Positions 34,076-42,148 of a stretch of DNA of 64,000 nucleotides are shown one piece after another. Source of the stretch: Jiangella muralis (GTDB taxonomy: Bacteria; Actinomycetota; Actinomycetes; Jiangellales; Jiangellaceae); contig NZ_LFXL01000035.1 in assembly GCF_001270745.1 (NCBI RefSeq), positions 1-64,000 on the forward strand. The letters run 5' to 3'. The notes beneath the pieces were generated by a model that saw only the letters and a program-made list of their open reading frames with translations, was not told where the DNA came from and did no database searches. The first letter of the stretch is position 1. Each line of letters opens with the position of its first letter. Position numbers and translations under genes: made by a program.

Positions 34076-34471
34076 ATGCCCGCTCTGTCGGACACCGCCC
34101 GTGAGCTGTTCTCCCGCCCGATCCCGGCCTGGGCCACGGTCCTCGACGCCGACGGCCGCCCGCACAACTCGATCGTCTGGGTGGACGTCGACGGCGACGG
34201 CATCGTCTTCAACACCGCCGCCGGCCGGGTGAAGGAGCGGCGGCTGCGCGAGAACGACGTCGTCTCGGTGAGCGTGCTGGACCCGGACAACGCGTGGCGG
34301 TGGGCCAGCGTCACCGGCCGCGCGACCCTCACCACCGACGACGGCGACGACGTGATCGACCGGCTGGCGAAGAAGTACCTCGACGCCGACAGCTACCCCT
34401 TCCGCAAGGAGGGCGAGCAGCGGGTGACGGTGCGCGTCGCCGTCGACCGGGTGCACGAAGAGGCGGCCTGA
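34076..34471 (+). CDS. PPOX-class, probably F420-dependent, oxidoreductase
   Basis: The 131-aa split-barrel protein has ARELFSRPIPAWATVLDADG and HNSIVWVDVDGDGIVFNT, with a C-terminal YPFRKEGEQRVTVRVAVDRVH as in the Rv1155-like family of F420- or FMN-binding reductases. Substrate cannot be told. ATG 34076 has AAGGG upstream at a slightly long spacing. The preceding gap (33992-34075) contains a short GTTG/CAAC inverted repeat and no gene. Confidence 0.85.
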   Translation: MPALSDTARELFSRPIPAWATVLDADGRPHNSIVWVDVDGDGIVFNTAAGRVKERRLRENDVVSVSVLDPDNAWRWASVTGRATLTTDDGDDVIDRLAKKYLDADSYPFRKEGEQRVTVRVAVDRVHEEAA

Positions 34472-34480
34472 CGGCTCGGG

Positions 34481-35617
34481 TCACCCCCAGGTGAGCCGCG
34501 GCTCGGCGTCGAACAGCTCTCCGTAGCGCCGGGCCGCGGCCGTCGCCGCCTTCGTGGTGGCGGCGCTGACCTGCGCGAACGGCTCGACGGTGATGGTCAG
34601 CGCGCCGTTCTTCAGCTCGTGGCTCCACACGCCGCGCACGACGCCGTCGACCAGCAGGACCGGCGAGATCCAGCCGGCGGTGCGCGACACGCGGTCGATG
34701 AAGCCGTCGGGCACCGTGTGCGTGCGGTGCCCGATGGGCGCGATGACGTACGGGTCGAAGCCGGGCAGCAGGTGGACGCCGGTGCTCGTGCCGTCGGCCT
34801 CGTCGTGCTCGTGGAGGTCGGCCAGCGCCGCCGGCGTCGACCAGCACGCGACGCCGTCGACCTCGGCCTCGACCATGACCTCGGCGTGTTCCTTGAAGAC
34901 CCGGCGCGCCTTCGCGGCGTCGATGCCCCACCAGCGGCTGAAGTCGACGTGGGTGGCCGGCCCGTAGATGTCGAGGAACCGCTGGATGAGCGTGCTCAGG
35001 GCGGTGTGCTGGTCGGGTTGGTCGTCCCACGACACGTCGGGCAGCCAGGTGCGCGGGCTGGTGAAGGTGACGTTGCGGTCGCGCTCGGGCCCCGAGCAGA
35101 GCAGGCCGCCGGCCGCCGCGGGCTTGAACATCTGGCCCCAGCCCGACTTCACCGCGTCGGCGATGCCGGGTGCGCGGACCTCGCGGGCGATCTCGGCCAG
35201 CAGTTCCTCGCGGGTGAGCACCCGGCCCGGCAGCACCTCGCCGATGATCTCGGTGACCTGGCGCAGCACGGCGAGGTTGACGCCGTGGTAGCGCTCCCAG
35301 GCCGCGTTGACGTTGGGCCACTGCCGCTGCGCCCATGCCGCCACCAGCAACGGCAGCTCCTGCGCCGGGAACAGGTGCAGCGTGCCGCGCATGCCCCACG
35401 TCTTCACCAGCGTGCGGTCGGTCCACAGCGCCGTGGTGGTGTCGCCGAGCGCGTAGCTCGGGGTGCGGACGGCGGCGATCAGCTCGGCGGACGACGCCAC
35501 CTGCGCGTGCAGCCCGACCAGCCGGCCCGCCGTGCCGACGAGACCGGCGGACGGGTCGGTGACGTGCAGGCGCCGCAGCCGGCGGGCCAGCACCTGGTTC
35601 CAGGTGAGCTTCTCCAC
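34481..35617 (-). CDS. Winged-helix DNA-binding protein of the DUF1006/AlkZ-like family
   Basis: The 378-aa protein matches the winged-helix family that includes DNA glycosylases AlkZ and AlkX/YcaQ: LTWNQVLARRLRRLHV, LHAQVASSAELIAAVRTP, LVKTWGMRGTLHLFP and PLLLVDGVVRGVW-like C-terminal segments. In AlkZ relatives the catalytic motif near the N-terminus is QxQ or QxD; here it reads HAQ, so glycosylase activity is uncertain. GTG 35617 is chosen as start because the conserved region begins there; the frame opens at 35689. Confidence 0.78.
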   Translation of the reverse strand: MEKLTWNQVLARRLRRLHVTDPSAGLVGTAGRLVGLHAQVASSAELIAAVRTPSYALGDTTTALWTDRTLVKTWGMRGTLHLFPAQELPLLVAAWAQRQWPNVNAAWERYHGVNLAVLRQVTEIIGEVLPGRVLTREELLAEIAREVRAPGIADAVKSGWGQMFKPAAAGGLLCSGPERDRNVTFTSPRTWLPDVSWDDQPDQHTALSTLIQRFLDIYGPATHVDFSRWWGIDAAKARRVFKEHAEVMVEAEVDGVACWSTPAALADLHEHDEADGTSTGVHLLPGFDPYVIAPIGHRTHTVPDGFIDRVSRTAGWISPVLLVDGVVRGVWSHELKNGALTITVEPFAQVSAATTKAATAAARRYGELFDAEPRLTWG

Positions 35618-35717
35618 GGGTCCATCGAACCACCCGGCGCCGACAACGTCGGCGCGGCTGATCGACTCGGCCGGACCTGCTCGTGGCACGACGCGCCAGA
35701 CCGTGGATGATGGGTGT

Positions 35718-36941
35718 ATGTCGAGCAGCTTGGACGACGTCGCCGCCGCCCTCCGTGAGAACCCGCTCTACGTCGACCAGACCGGCGTGGACGAACTCGA
35801 GGCCGAAGACTTCACGTTCGACGGCGACGCGGAGTCCTCGGTGCGCGACACGATCGAGGCTGCGGACACCCCGTTCTACGTCGCCGTGCTGCCCGGGGCC
35901 GACTACGACGCCGATGCGGCGCGGACCCTGGGACAGGACATCGGCACCGGCACCTACCTGGTGATATTCGGCAGCCGCCAGCTCAGCGCCGGATCGACGG
36001 AGATCCAGAACGGCGTCAACGAGGCGGCCAGCCAGGCGATCAGCGAGTCGGGCGGCGACCTCGGCGCCGGCATCACCAGCTTCATCGAGTCGGCCGAGCA
36101 GGTCATCGCCGACGGCGGCTCGAGCGCTGGCGGCGGCGGGACCTCCGGCGACGGTGGCGGCGGCGGTGGACTGCTGCCGCTGGCGATCCTGGCGGCGGCG
36201 GGCGGCGGTGGTTTCCTGCTGTACCGCCGCAACAAGCGCAGCAAGGAGCGCGCCCAGCTCGAGCAGGTCCGCGGCGCCCTCGACGAGGACATCACCAAGT
36301 ACGGCGAGCGGCTGTCCGAGCTCGACCTCGACCTGGGCAAGGACTCCAAGATCCCGATCGAGGCGCGCAACGAGTACGGCCGCGCCCTCGACCTCTACGA
36401 GAACGCCAAGACCTTCGCCGACCGCGCCGAGCGGCCCACCGACCTCAAGCCCGTCACCACCGCCCTCGAAGAGGGCCGCTGGCTGCTGGCCTGCGTCGAT
36501 GCCCGGACGAAGGGCGAGCCGATCCCGGAGCGCCGGCTGCCCTGCTTCTTCGACCCCGGTCACGGCCCGTCCGCCGAGGACATCGAGTGGGCGCCGATGG
36601 GCGGCACACCACGCACCGTCCCGGCCTGCGCCGCCGACGCGTTGCGCATCAGGAACGGCGCCGACCCCGAGACTCGCATGGTCCCGGTCGGCGACGGCGA
36701 ACGCCGTCCGTACTACGACGCCGGTCCCGCGTACGGCGGGTGGGCCGGCGGCTACTTCGGCGGTCTGCTGCCCGGCATGCTCATGGGCACCATGCTGGGC
36801 TCGGCGATGTCCTCTCCGATCTCCGCCGACGGCGGCGGTGACTGGGGCGGCGGCGATTTCGGCGGCGGCGGTGGTGGCGGCGGCGACTGGGGCGGCGGCG
36901 ACTTCGGCGGCGGTGGCGACTTCGGCGGCGGCGACTTCTGA
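35718..36941 (+). CDS. TPM-like membrane protein with glycine-rich C-terminal repeats
   Basis: The 407-aa protein has an N-terminal domain (about 1-130) resembling TPM-type domains (LYVDQTGVDEL, FYVAVLPG, YLVIFGSRQLSAGS), a Gly-rich stretch, one membrane helix (LLPLAILAAAGGGGFLLY), a coiled cytosolic middle and a tail of GGGDF/GGGDW units. No signal peptide is visible. GATGAT lies 6 bases before ATG 35718, a leaderless-type layout. A Nudix gene follows after 3 bases. Function unknown. Confidence 0.72.
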   Translation: MSSSLDDVAAALRENPLYVDQTGVDELEAEDFTFDGDAESSVRDTIEAADTPFYVAVLPGADYDADAARTLGQDIGTGTYLVIFGSRQLSAGSTEIQNGVNEAASQAISESGGDLGAGITSFIESAEQVIADGGSSAGGGGTSGDGGGGGGLLPLAILAAAGGGGFLLYRRNKRSKERAQLEQVRGALDEDITKYGERLSELDLDLGKDSKIPIEARNEYGRALDLYENAKTFADRAERPTDLKPVTTALEEGRWLLACVDARTKGEPIPERRLPCFFDPGHGPSAEDIEWAPMGGTPRTVPACAADALRIRNGADPETRMVPVGDGERRPYYDAGPAYGGWAGGYFGGLLPGMLMGTMLGSAMSSPISADGGGDWGGGDFGGGGGGGGDWGGGDFGGGGDFGGGDF

Positions 36942-36944
36942 CCG

Positions 36945-37415
36945 GTGCCGACCCCTGAGTTCATCCTGGCGCTGCGCGAGCGCGTGGGCCACGACCTGCT
37001 GTGGCTGACCGGCGTCACGGCGGTGATCGTCGACGACGAGGGACGGGTGCTGCTGCACCAGCGTTCCGACACCGGTCAGTGGGCGACGATCTCCGGGATC
37101 CTCGAGCCCGGCGAGCAGCCCGCCGCCGCCGTGGTGCGGGAGGCGTGGGAGGAGACCGGCGTGCACATCGAGGTCGAGCGCATCAGCAGCGTCACCACCG
37201 ACCCGCCGATCACCTACCCGAACGGCGACGTCGTCCAGTACCTCAGCATCGCGTTCCGGTGCCGGCCGGTGGGCGGCGAGGCGCGGGTCAACGACGACGA
37301 GTCGCTGGCGGTCGAGTGGTTCGCACCCGACGACCTGCCGCCGCTCGACGTCACCGCGCGCGAACGTCTCGCGCACGCGCTGAAGGACGACCCGGCGCCG
37401 TACTTCGTCAGGTAG
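36945..37415 (+). CDS. Nudix hydrolase
   Basis: The 156-aa protein has a canonical Nudix box (GILEPGEQ..., REAWEETGV) at about 49-71 and an AVIVDDEGRVLLHQRSDTGQW approach. The VGHDLLWLTGVTAVI start is common to actinomycete Nudix proteins of unknown substrate. GTG 36945 lies 3 bases after the preceding stop, so the two genes are cotranscribed. It is convergent with lpdA, 3 bases apart. Confidence 0.87.
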   Translation: MPTPEFILALRERVGHDLLWLTGVTAVIVDDEGRVLLHQRSDTGQWATISGILEPGEQPAAAVVREAWEETGVHIEVERISSVTTDPPITYPNGDVVQYLSIAFRCRPVGGEARVNDDESLAVEWFAPDDLPPLDVTARERLAHALKDDPAPYFVR

Positions 37416-37418
37416 CGC

Positions 37419-38786
37419 TCAGTCGCGGCGGTGCAGCTGCCGCGCCGCCTCGGCCACCGAGCCGGACAGCGACGGGTAGACGGTGAAGGCGCGGGCCATC
37501 TGGTCGACGGTGAGGGCGGCCTCGACGGCGAGCGAGATGGGGTGGATCAGTTCGCTGGCCCGCGGCGCCACCACGACCCCGCCGACGATGATGCCGGTGC
37601 CGGGCCGGCAGAACAGCTTCACGAAACCGTCGCGGATGCCCAGCATCTTCGCCCGCGCGTTGGTGGCCAGCGGCAGCTTGACGGCCACGGCGTCGATGTC
37701 GCCGGCGTCGACCGCGGCCTGGGACCAGCCGACGGTGGCGATCTCGGGGTCGGTGAAGACGTTCGCGGCGACGGTCTTGAGGTTCAGCGGCGACACGGCG
37801 TCGCCGAGGGCGTGCCACATCGCCGTGCGGCCCTGCATGGCCGCCACCGACGCGAGCATGTTGACGCCGGTGACGTCACCGGCCGCGTACACGCCGCGGG
37901 CGGACGTGCGGGAGACGCGGTCGACCTTGACGAAGCCGCGGTCGTCGAGCGCGACGCCGCACTCGGACAGCCCGAGCCCTTCGACGTTCGGCACCGACCC
38001 GACCGCCATGAGGCAGTGCGAGCCGCGCACCGTCCGCCCGTCGGTCAGGCTGACGACCACCCCGTCGCCGTCGCGCCGCACCGACGCCGCCCGCGACCGC
38101 GACAGCACGTTCAGGCCGCGCCGCGCGAACACCTCTTCCAGGACGTACGCGGCGTCGGCGTCCTCGCCGGGGAGGACGCGGTCGCGCGACGACACCAGCG
38201 TGACCTCGGCGCCGAGCGCGTTGTAGGCGCTGGCGAACTCCGCGCCGGTGACGCCGGAGCCGACCACGATCAGGTGCTCGGGCAGCTCGTCGAGGTCGTA
38301 GACCTGCTCCCAGGTGAGGATGCGCTCGCCGTCGGGCTCGGCCTCGGGCAGGATGCGCGGCCGCGCGCCGGTGGCCAGCAGCGCGACGTCGGCGACGAAC
38401 TCGTGGGCGTCGTCGTCGACGACGACGCGGTCGCCGGGCGCCAGCCGTCCGCTGCCGCGCAGGATGCGCACCCCGGCCTTCTCGACCGTCGCCGCGGTGT
38501 CGGCCGACTGCGCCTTGGCCAGTTCGAGCACCCGCTTGTTGACCCGCCGCAGGTCGACGCCGACGGAGTCGTGGCCCAGCTCGACGCCCAGTTCCGCGGA
38601 CTCCGCCGCGTCGCTGACCACCTCGGCGGTCGCGATGAGGGTCTTGCTGGGCACGCAGTCGGTGAGGACGGCGGAGCCGCCCAGGCCGTCGCGGTCGACC
38701 AGCGTGACGTCCGCTCCGAGCTGCACCGCCACCAGCGCCGCCTCGTAGCCGCCGGGTCCGCCGCCGAGAATCGCCACACGTGTCAC
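37419..38786 (-). CDS. lpdA: LpdA-type NAD(P)H:quinone reductase-like flavoprotein
   Basis: The 455-aa protein aligns by eye with M. tuberculosis LpdA (Rv3303c): VTRVAILGGGPGGYEAALVA, GSAVLTDCVPSKTLIA, ILTWEQVYDLDELPEHLIVVGSGVTGAEF, GVYAAGDVTG and TVYPSLSGSVAEAARQL. As in LpdA, the first cysteine of the lipoamide-dehydrogenase CxxxxC redox pair is replaced (only DCVPSKT remains), so it should not act as an E3 subunit. LpdA-type enzymes reduce quinones. GTG 38786 begins the FAD motif; GACAAT stands 6 bases before it. Confidence 0.92.
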   Translation of the reverse strand: MTRVAILGGGPGGYEAALVAVQLGADVTLVDRDGLGGSAVLTDCVPSKTLIATAEVVSDAAESAELGVELGHDSVGVDLRRVNKRVLELAKAQSADTAATVEKAGVRILRGSGRLAPGDRVVVDDDAHEFVADVALLATGARPRILPEAEPDGERILTWEQVYDLDELPEHLIVVGSGVTGAEFASAYNALGAEVTLVSSRDRVLPGEDADAAYVLEEVFARRGLNVLSRSRAASVRRDGDGVVVSLTDGRTVRGSHCLMAVGSVPNVEGLGLSECGVALDDRGFVKVDRVSRTSARGVYAAGDVTGVNMLASVAAMQGRTAMWHALGDAVSPLNLKTVAANVFTDPEIATVGWSQAAVDAGDIDAVAVKLPLATNARAKMLGIRDGFVKLFCRPGTGIIVGGVVVAPRASELIHPISLAVEAALTVDQMARAFTVYPSLSGSVAEAARQLHRRD

Positions 38787-38868
38787 CCGGCCATTGTCCC
38801 GTACGCCGGTACGCCCTGTCGTCCGCCCGGTGCTGGGGCGCGGCGCGCCGACATGGCACGCTTGCCCC

Positions 38869-39411
38869 GTGCCGACCACACCCGACCCCGAGCAACCCGC
38901 GGGCGCACCCGCGCCGGCGAACTGGCGCCTGATCGGCCGGGTCGCCGCCATCGCCGTCGTGGTGACCGGAATCGACCAGCTGACGAAATGGTGGGCCGAG
39001 TCCGAGCTGACCGGCCGCGAGCCGATCCAGCTGATCGGCGACCTGCTGCAACTGCGGCTGCTCTACAACTCCGGCGCCGCGTTCTCGATCGCGACCGGGC
39101 TGACGTGGCTGCTCACGCTGATCGTGATCGTGGTGATCGTGGTCGTCATCCGGGCGTCGGCGAAGCTGGGCTCCGGCGGCTGGGCGGTCGCGTTCGGGCT
39201 GCTGCTCGGCGGCGCGTTCGGCAACCTCATCGACCGGCTGTTCCGCGACCCGGGCTTCCTGGAGGGCCACGTCGTCGACTTCATCGACTACGGCGGGCTG
39301 TTCGTCGGGAACATCGCCGACATCGCGATCACCGCCGCCGCCATCCTGATCGCGCTGCTCACCTGGCGTGGCGTCAAGCTGGAGGGCGCCCGCGGTACAG
39401 TCGGCCGGTGA
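38869..39411 (+). CDS. lspA: Lipoprotein signal peptidase
   Basis: The 180-aa aspartic peptidase removes signal peptides from lipoproteins in the membrane. Four helices are visible, with IDQLTKWW, YNSGAAFSI, GGAFGNLIDRL (first catalytic Asp) and VVDFIDYGG..GNIADIAI (second Asp). The last motif lacks the usual FN before AD but keeps N and D. GTG 38869 follows CACGCT by 6 bases, again leaderless-like. The stop overlaps punA (GTGA). Confidence 0.93.
   Translation: MPTTPDPEQPAGAPAPANWRLIGRVAAIAVVVTGIDQLTKWWAESELTGREPIQLIGDLLQLRLLYNSGAAFSIATGLTWLLTLIVIVVIVVVIRASAKLGSGGWAVAFGLLLGGAFGNLIDRLFRDPGFLEGHVVDFIDYGGLFVGNIADIAITAAAILIALLTWRGVKLEGARGTVGR
39396..39401 (+). promoter_or_regulatory. -10 element inside lspA for a possible leaderless punA mRNA
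   Basis: TACAGT ends 6 bases before GTG 39408. punA thus could be expressed by coupling to lspA and from its own promoter. Confidence 0.4.
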
Positions 39412-40220
39412 CCGAGCCGCTGGACGATCCCCAGGCCGTCGCGCGGGCCGCGGCCGAGCACATCGCCGCCGCCACCGGGGTCGAGCGGCACGACATCGCG
39501 CTGGTCCTGGGGTCCGGCTGGGGCGGCGCGGCCGACCTCCTCGGTGAGACCGTGGCGACCATCCCCAGCACCGACGTCCCGGGGTTCGCGCCGCCGGCCG
39601 TCGTGGGGCACGTGGGCACGCTGCGCTCCGTCCGCATCGACGGCACCGGCAAGCACGCGCTGGTCCTCGGCGCCCGCACCCACCTCTACGAGGGCCGCGG
39701 CGTGCGCGCCGTCGTGCACGGGGTGCGGACGGCGGCCGCGGCGGGCGTGCGGACGCTGGTGCTGACGAACGGCTGCGGCGGGCTGCGCGAGGAGTGGCCG
39801 GCCGGCACGCCGGTGCTGATCAGCGACCACCTCAACCTGACGGCGACCTCACCCATCGAGGGGGCGAACTTCGTCGACCTCACCGACCTCTACGCGGCCC
39901 GGCTGCGCGCCGTCGCCCGCGAGGTCGACCCGGACCTCCCCGACGGCGTCTACGTCCAGTTCCGCGGCCCGCACTACGAGACCCCGGCCGAGGTCCGCAT
40001 GGCGCAGCGCCTCGGCGGCGACCTCGTCGGCATGTCGACGGCGCTGGAGGCCATCGCCGCGCGCGAGGCCGGCCTCGAGGTGCTCGGCATCTCGCTGGTG
40101 ACCAACCCCGCCGCCGGCATCAGCGCGACACCGCTGAGCCACGCCGAGGTCATCGAGGCAGGTCAGGCCGCCGGCCCGCGCATCAGCGCGCTGCTCGCGG
40201 CGGTCGTCGCCAAGCTCTGA
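39408..40220 (+). CDS. punA: Purine-nucleoside phosphorylase, trimeric type
   Basis: The 270-aa enzyme cleaves purine (deoxy)nucleosides with phosphate to base and (deoxy)ribose-1-phosphate. Motifs: VLGSGWGGAAD, VGHVGTL, RTHLYEGRG, LTNGCGGL, VYVQFRGPHYETPAEVRM and GMSTALEAIAAREAGLEVLGISLVTN with the base-binding Asn. GTG 39408 overlaps the lspA stop. In actinobacteria this gene (Rv3307) adjoins the phosphohexomutase gene; here an exporter and a SARP gene lie between. Confidence 0.95.
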   Translation: MTEPLDDPQAVARAAAEHIAAATGVERHDIALVLGSGWGGAADLLGETVATIPSTDVPGFAPPAVVGHVGTLRSVRIDGTGKHALVLGARTHLYEGRGVRAVVHGVRTAAAAGVRTLVLTNGCGGLREEWPAGTPVLISDHLNLTATSPIEGANFVDLTDLYAARLRAVAREVDPDLPDGVYVQFRGPHYETPAEVRMAQRLGGDLVGMSTALEAIAAREAGLEVLGISLVTNPAAGISATPLSHAEVIEAGQAAGPRISALLAAVVAKL

Positions 40221-40224
40221 CGAC

Positions 40225-40270
40225 CAGCCTCTGACAGCCCTCGTCAGCGCTCTGTCAGCGGCCGGTCAGC
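40225..40270 (+). promoter_or_regulatory. Five helically phased CAGC repeats upstream of the exporter operon
   Basis: CAGC occurs at 40225, 40235, 40245, 40256 and 40267, spacings 10, 10, 11, 11; the last four extend to TCAGC or ACAGC and the last three to GTCAGC. A -10-like TACCGT lies at 40299-40304 without a -35. SARP regulators bind direct repeats 11 bp apart, and a SARP gene lies at 42.1-45.4 kb. Confidence 0.5.
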
Positions 40271-40328
40271 CGCTCCTCCGAGCCTTGTTCTCGAGCACTA
40301 CCGTGCCCGTGAACCTCGGGAGGACCGC

Positions 40329-41312
40329 ATGAGCACACTGGACACCCAAACCATGGCCATCGAGGCGCACGGCCTGGTCAAGACGTTCGGTGAGAACCGC
40401 GCCGTCGACGGCGTCGACCTCGCCGTCCGCGCCGGCACCGTGTACGGGGTCCTCGGGCCGAACGGCGCCGGGAAGACCACCACCGTCCGCATGCTCACCA
40501 CCCTGCTGCGCCCCGACGGCGGCAGCGCGCGGGTGCTGGGCCGCGACGTCGTCGACGACGCCGACGAAGTGCGCAAGTTCATCGGCCTGACCGGCCAGTA
40601 TGCGTCGGTCGACGAGGACCTCACCGGCACCGAGAACCTGGTGCTGCAGTCGCGGCTGGTCGGCCTGAGCCGGGCCCAGTCGAAGCGGCGGGCGGCCGAA
40701 CTGCTGGAGAGCTTCGACCTCACCGACGCCGCGAGCCGCCCGGTCAAGCACTTCTCCGGCGGCATGCGCCGGCGCATCGACCTCGCGGCCAGCATCGTCG
40801 TCACGCCGGACGTGCTGTTCCTGGACGAGCCGACCACCGGCCTGGACCCGCGCAGCCGCGGGCAGGTCTGGGACATCATCCGCGACCTCGTCGCCGGCGG
40901 CACCACCGTGCTGCTCACCACGCAGTACCTCGACGAGGCCGACCAGCTGGCCGACCGGATCGCCGTCATCGACCGCGGCACCGTCATCGCCGAGGGCACC
41001 AGCGCCGACCTCAAGGCGTCCGTGGGCCGCAGCTCGCTGCACCTGCGGCTGGCCGACGAGACGCAGCGCGACCTCGCCGAGCGGCTGGTCGCGCAGACGC
41101 TGGACACCACGCCGCGCAGCACGCCGGAGGCCGGCGTCATCACCGCGCCGGTCGCCGACCCGGACCTCGTCGCCGACCTGATGATCCGGCTGCGCGCCGA
41201 GGGCGTCCGCATCGACGAGATCGGGGTGCAGCGCCCCAGCCTGGACGAGGTCTTCCTCACCCTGACCGGCCACGCCGCGGAGGACGACGACACCGAGAGG
41301 ACCGCCGCATGA
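40329..41312 (+). CDS. DrrA-like ABC exporter ATP-binding protein
   Basis: The 327-aa ATPase has Walker [11 protein letters not shown]-loop [11 protein letters not shown], signature [10 protein letters not shown], Walker [14 protein letters not shown], and TTQYLDEAD where the usual H-loop histidine is a glutamine, as in DrrA-type drug exporters. A C-terminal regulatory tail of about 90 aa follows. ATG 40329 has GGGAGG. The permease gene overlaps by 4 bases (ATGA). The pair likely exports a hydrophobic compound; substrate unknown. Confidence 0.93.
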   Translation: MSTLDTQTMAIEAHGLVKTFGENRAVDGVDLAVRAGTVYGVLGPNGAGKTTTVRMLTTLLRPDGGSARVLGRDVVDDADEVRKFIGLTGQYASVDEDLTGTENLVLQSRLVGLSRAQSKRRAAELLESFDLTDAASRPVKHFSGGMRRRIDLAASIVVTPDVLFLDEPTTGLDPRSRGQVWDIIRDLVAGGTTVLLTTQYLDEADQLADRIAVIDRGTVIAEGTSADLKASVGRSSLHLRLADETQRDLAERLVAQTLDTTPRSTPEAGVITAPVADPDLVADLMIRLRAEGVRIDEIGVQRPSLDEVFLTLTGHAAEDDDTERTAA

Positions 41313-42145
41313 CGACCACCACCACCGAGACCCGCGCCGCCGAGCGCTCGGCCAGCCGCGTCGCCGCCCGGGTGGACCGGCCGCAGCCGCCGAGCGCGCT
41401 GTCGGCCAGCCTGACGCTGGGCTGGCGCAGCGTGCTGAAGATCCGGCGCATCCCGGAGCAGCTGTTCGACGTGACGTTCCAGCCGGTGATCTTCATCCTG
41501 ATGTTCGTCTACCTGTTCGGCGGCGCGGTCTCCGGCAGCACCCAGGAGTACCTGCAGTTCGTGCTGCCCGGCATCCTCGTGCAGACCGTCGTGATGGCGT
41601 CGCTGTACACCGGCATCTCGCTGAACACCGACATCGGCAAGGGCATCTTCGACCGGTTCCGGTCGCTGCCGATCTGGCGGCCGGCGGCGCTGGTCGGCGC
41701 GCTGCTGGCCGACAGCATCCGCTACGTCGTGGCGGCCGCGGTCTGCCTCGCGGTCGGCATGGCGATGGGCTTCCGGCCGGACGGCAGCGTGTTCGACGTG
41801 GTCGCCGCCGTCCTGCTGGTGCTGGTGTTCGCGTTCTCGCTGAGCTGGATCTTCGCCTTCCTCGGACTGGTCATGCGCTCGGCCGGCGCGGTGCAGGGCG
41901 TCAGCATGCTGGCGATGTTCCCGCTGACGTTCGCCAGCAACGTGTTCGTCGACCCGTCGACGATGCCCGGCTGGCTGCGCGCGTGGGTCGACGTCAACCC
42001 GGTGTCGCACCTGGTGACGGCGGTCCGCGGGCTGATGGCGGGTGGTCCGGACGCCGGTGACATCGGCTGGTCGCTGATCGGCTGCGCCGTGCTGATCGCG
42101 GTGTTCGCACCGCTCACCGTCCGGGCCTACCGCCGCAAGTCCTGA
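41309..42145 (+). CDS. DrrB-like ABC-2 type permease
   Basis: The 278-aa permease has a basic N-terminus and six helices, with [57 protein letters not shown] and a C-terminal [14 protein letters not shown], all typical of DrrB-type ABC-2 proteins. ATG 41309 overlaps the ATPase stop. Its own stop lies only 3 bases from the stop of the convergent SARP gene, leaving no room for a terminator. Confidence 0.93.
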   Translation: MTTTTTETRAAERSASRVAARVDRPQPPSALSASLTLGWRSVLKIRRIPEQLFDVTFQPVIFILMFVYLFGGAVSGSTQEYLQFVLPGILVQTVVMASLYTGISLNTDIGKGIFDRFRSLPIWRPAALVGALLADSIRYVVAAAVCLAVGMAMGFRPDGSVFDVVAAVLLVLVFAFSLSWIFAFLGLVMRSAGAVQGVSMLAMFPLTFASNVFVDPSTMPGWLRAWVDVNPVSHLVTAVRGLMAGGPDAGDIGWSLIGCAVLIAVFAPLTVRAYRRKS

Positions 42146-42148
42146 CCC

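Noticed and set aside
37419-38786. Dihydrolipoamide dehydrogenase (E3)
   Set aside because: One of the two redox cysteines is missing and the sequence follows LpdA instead.
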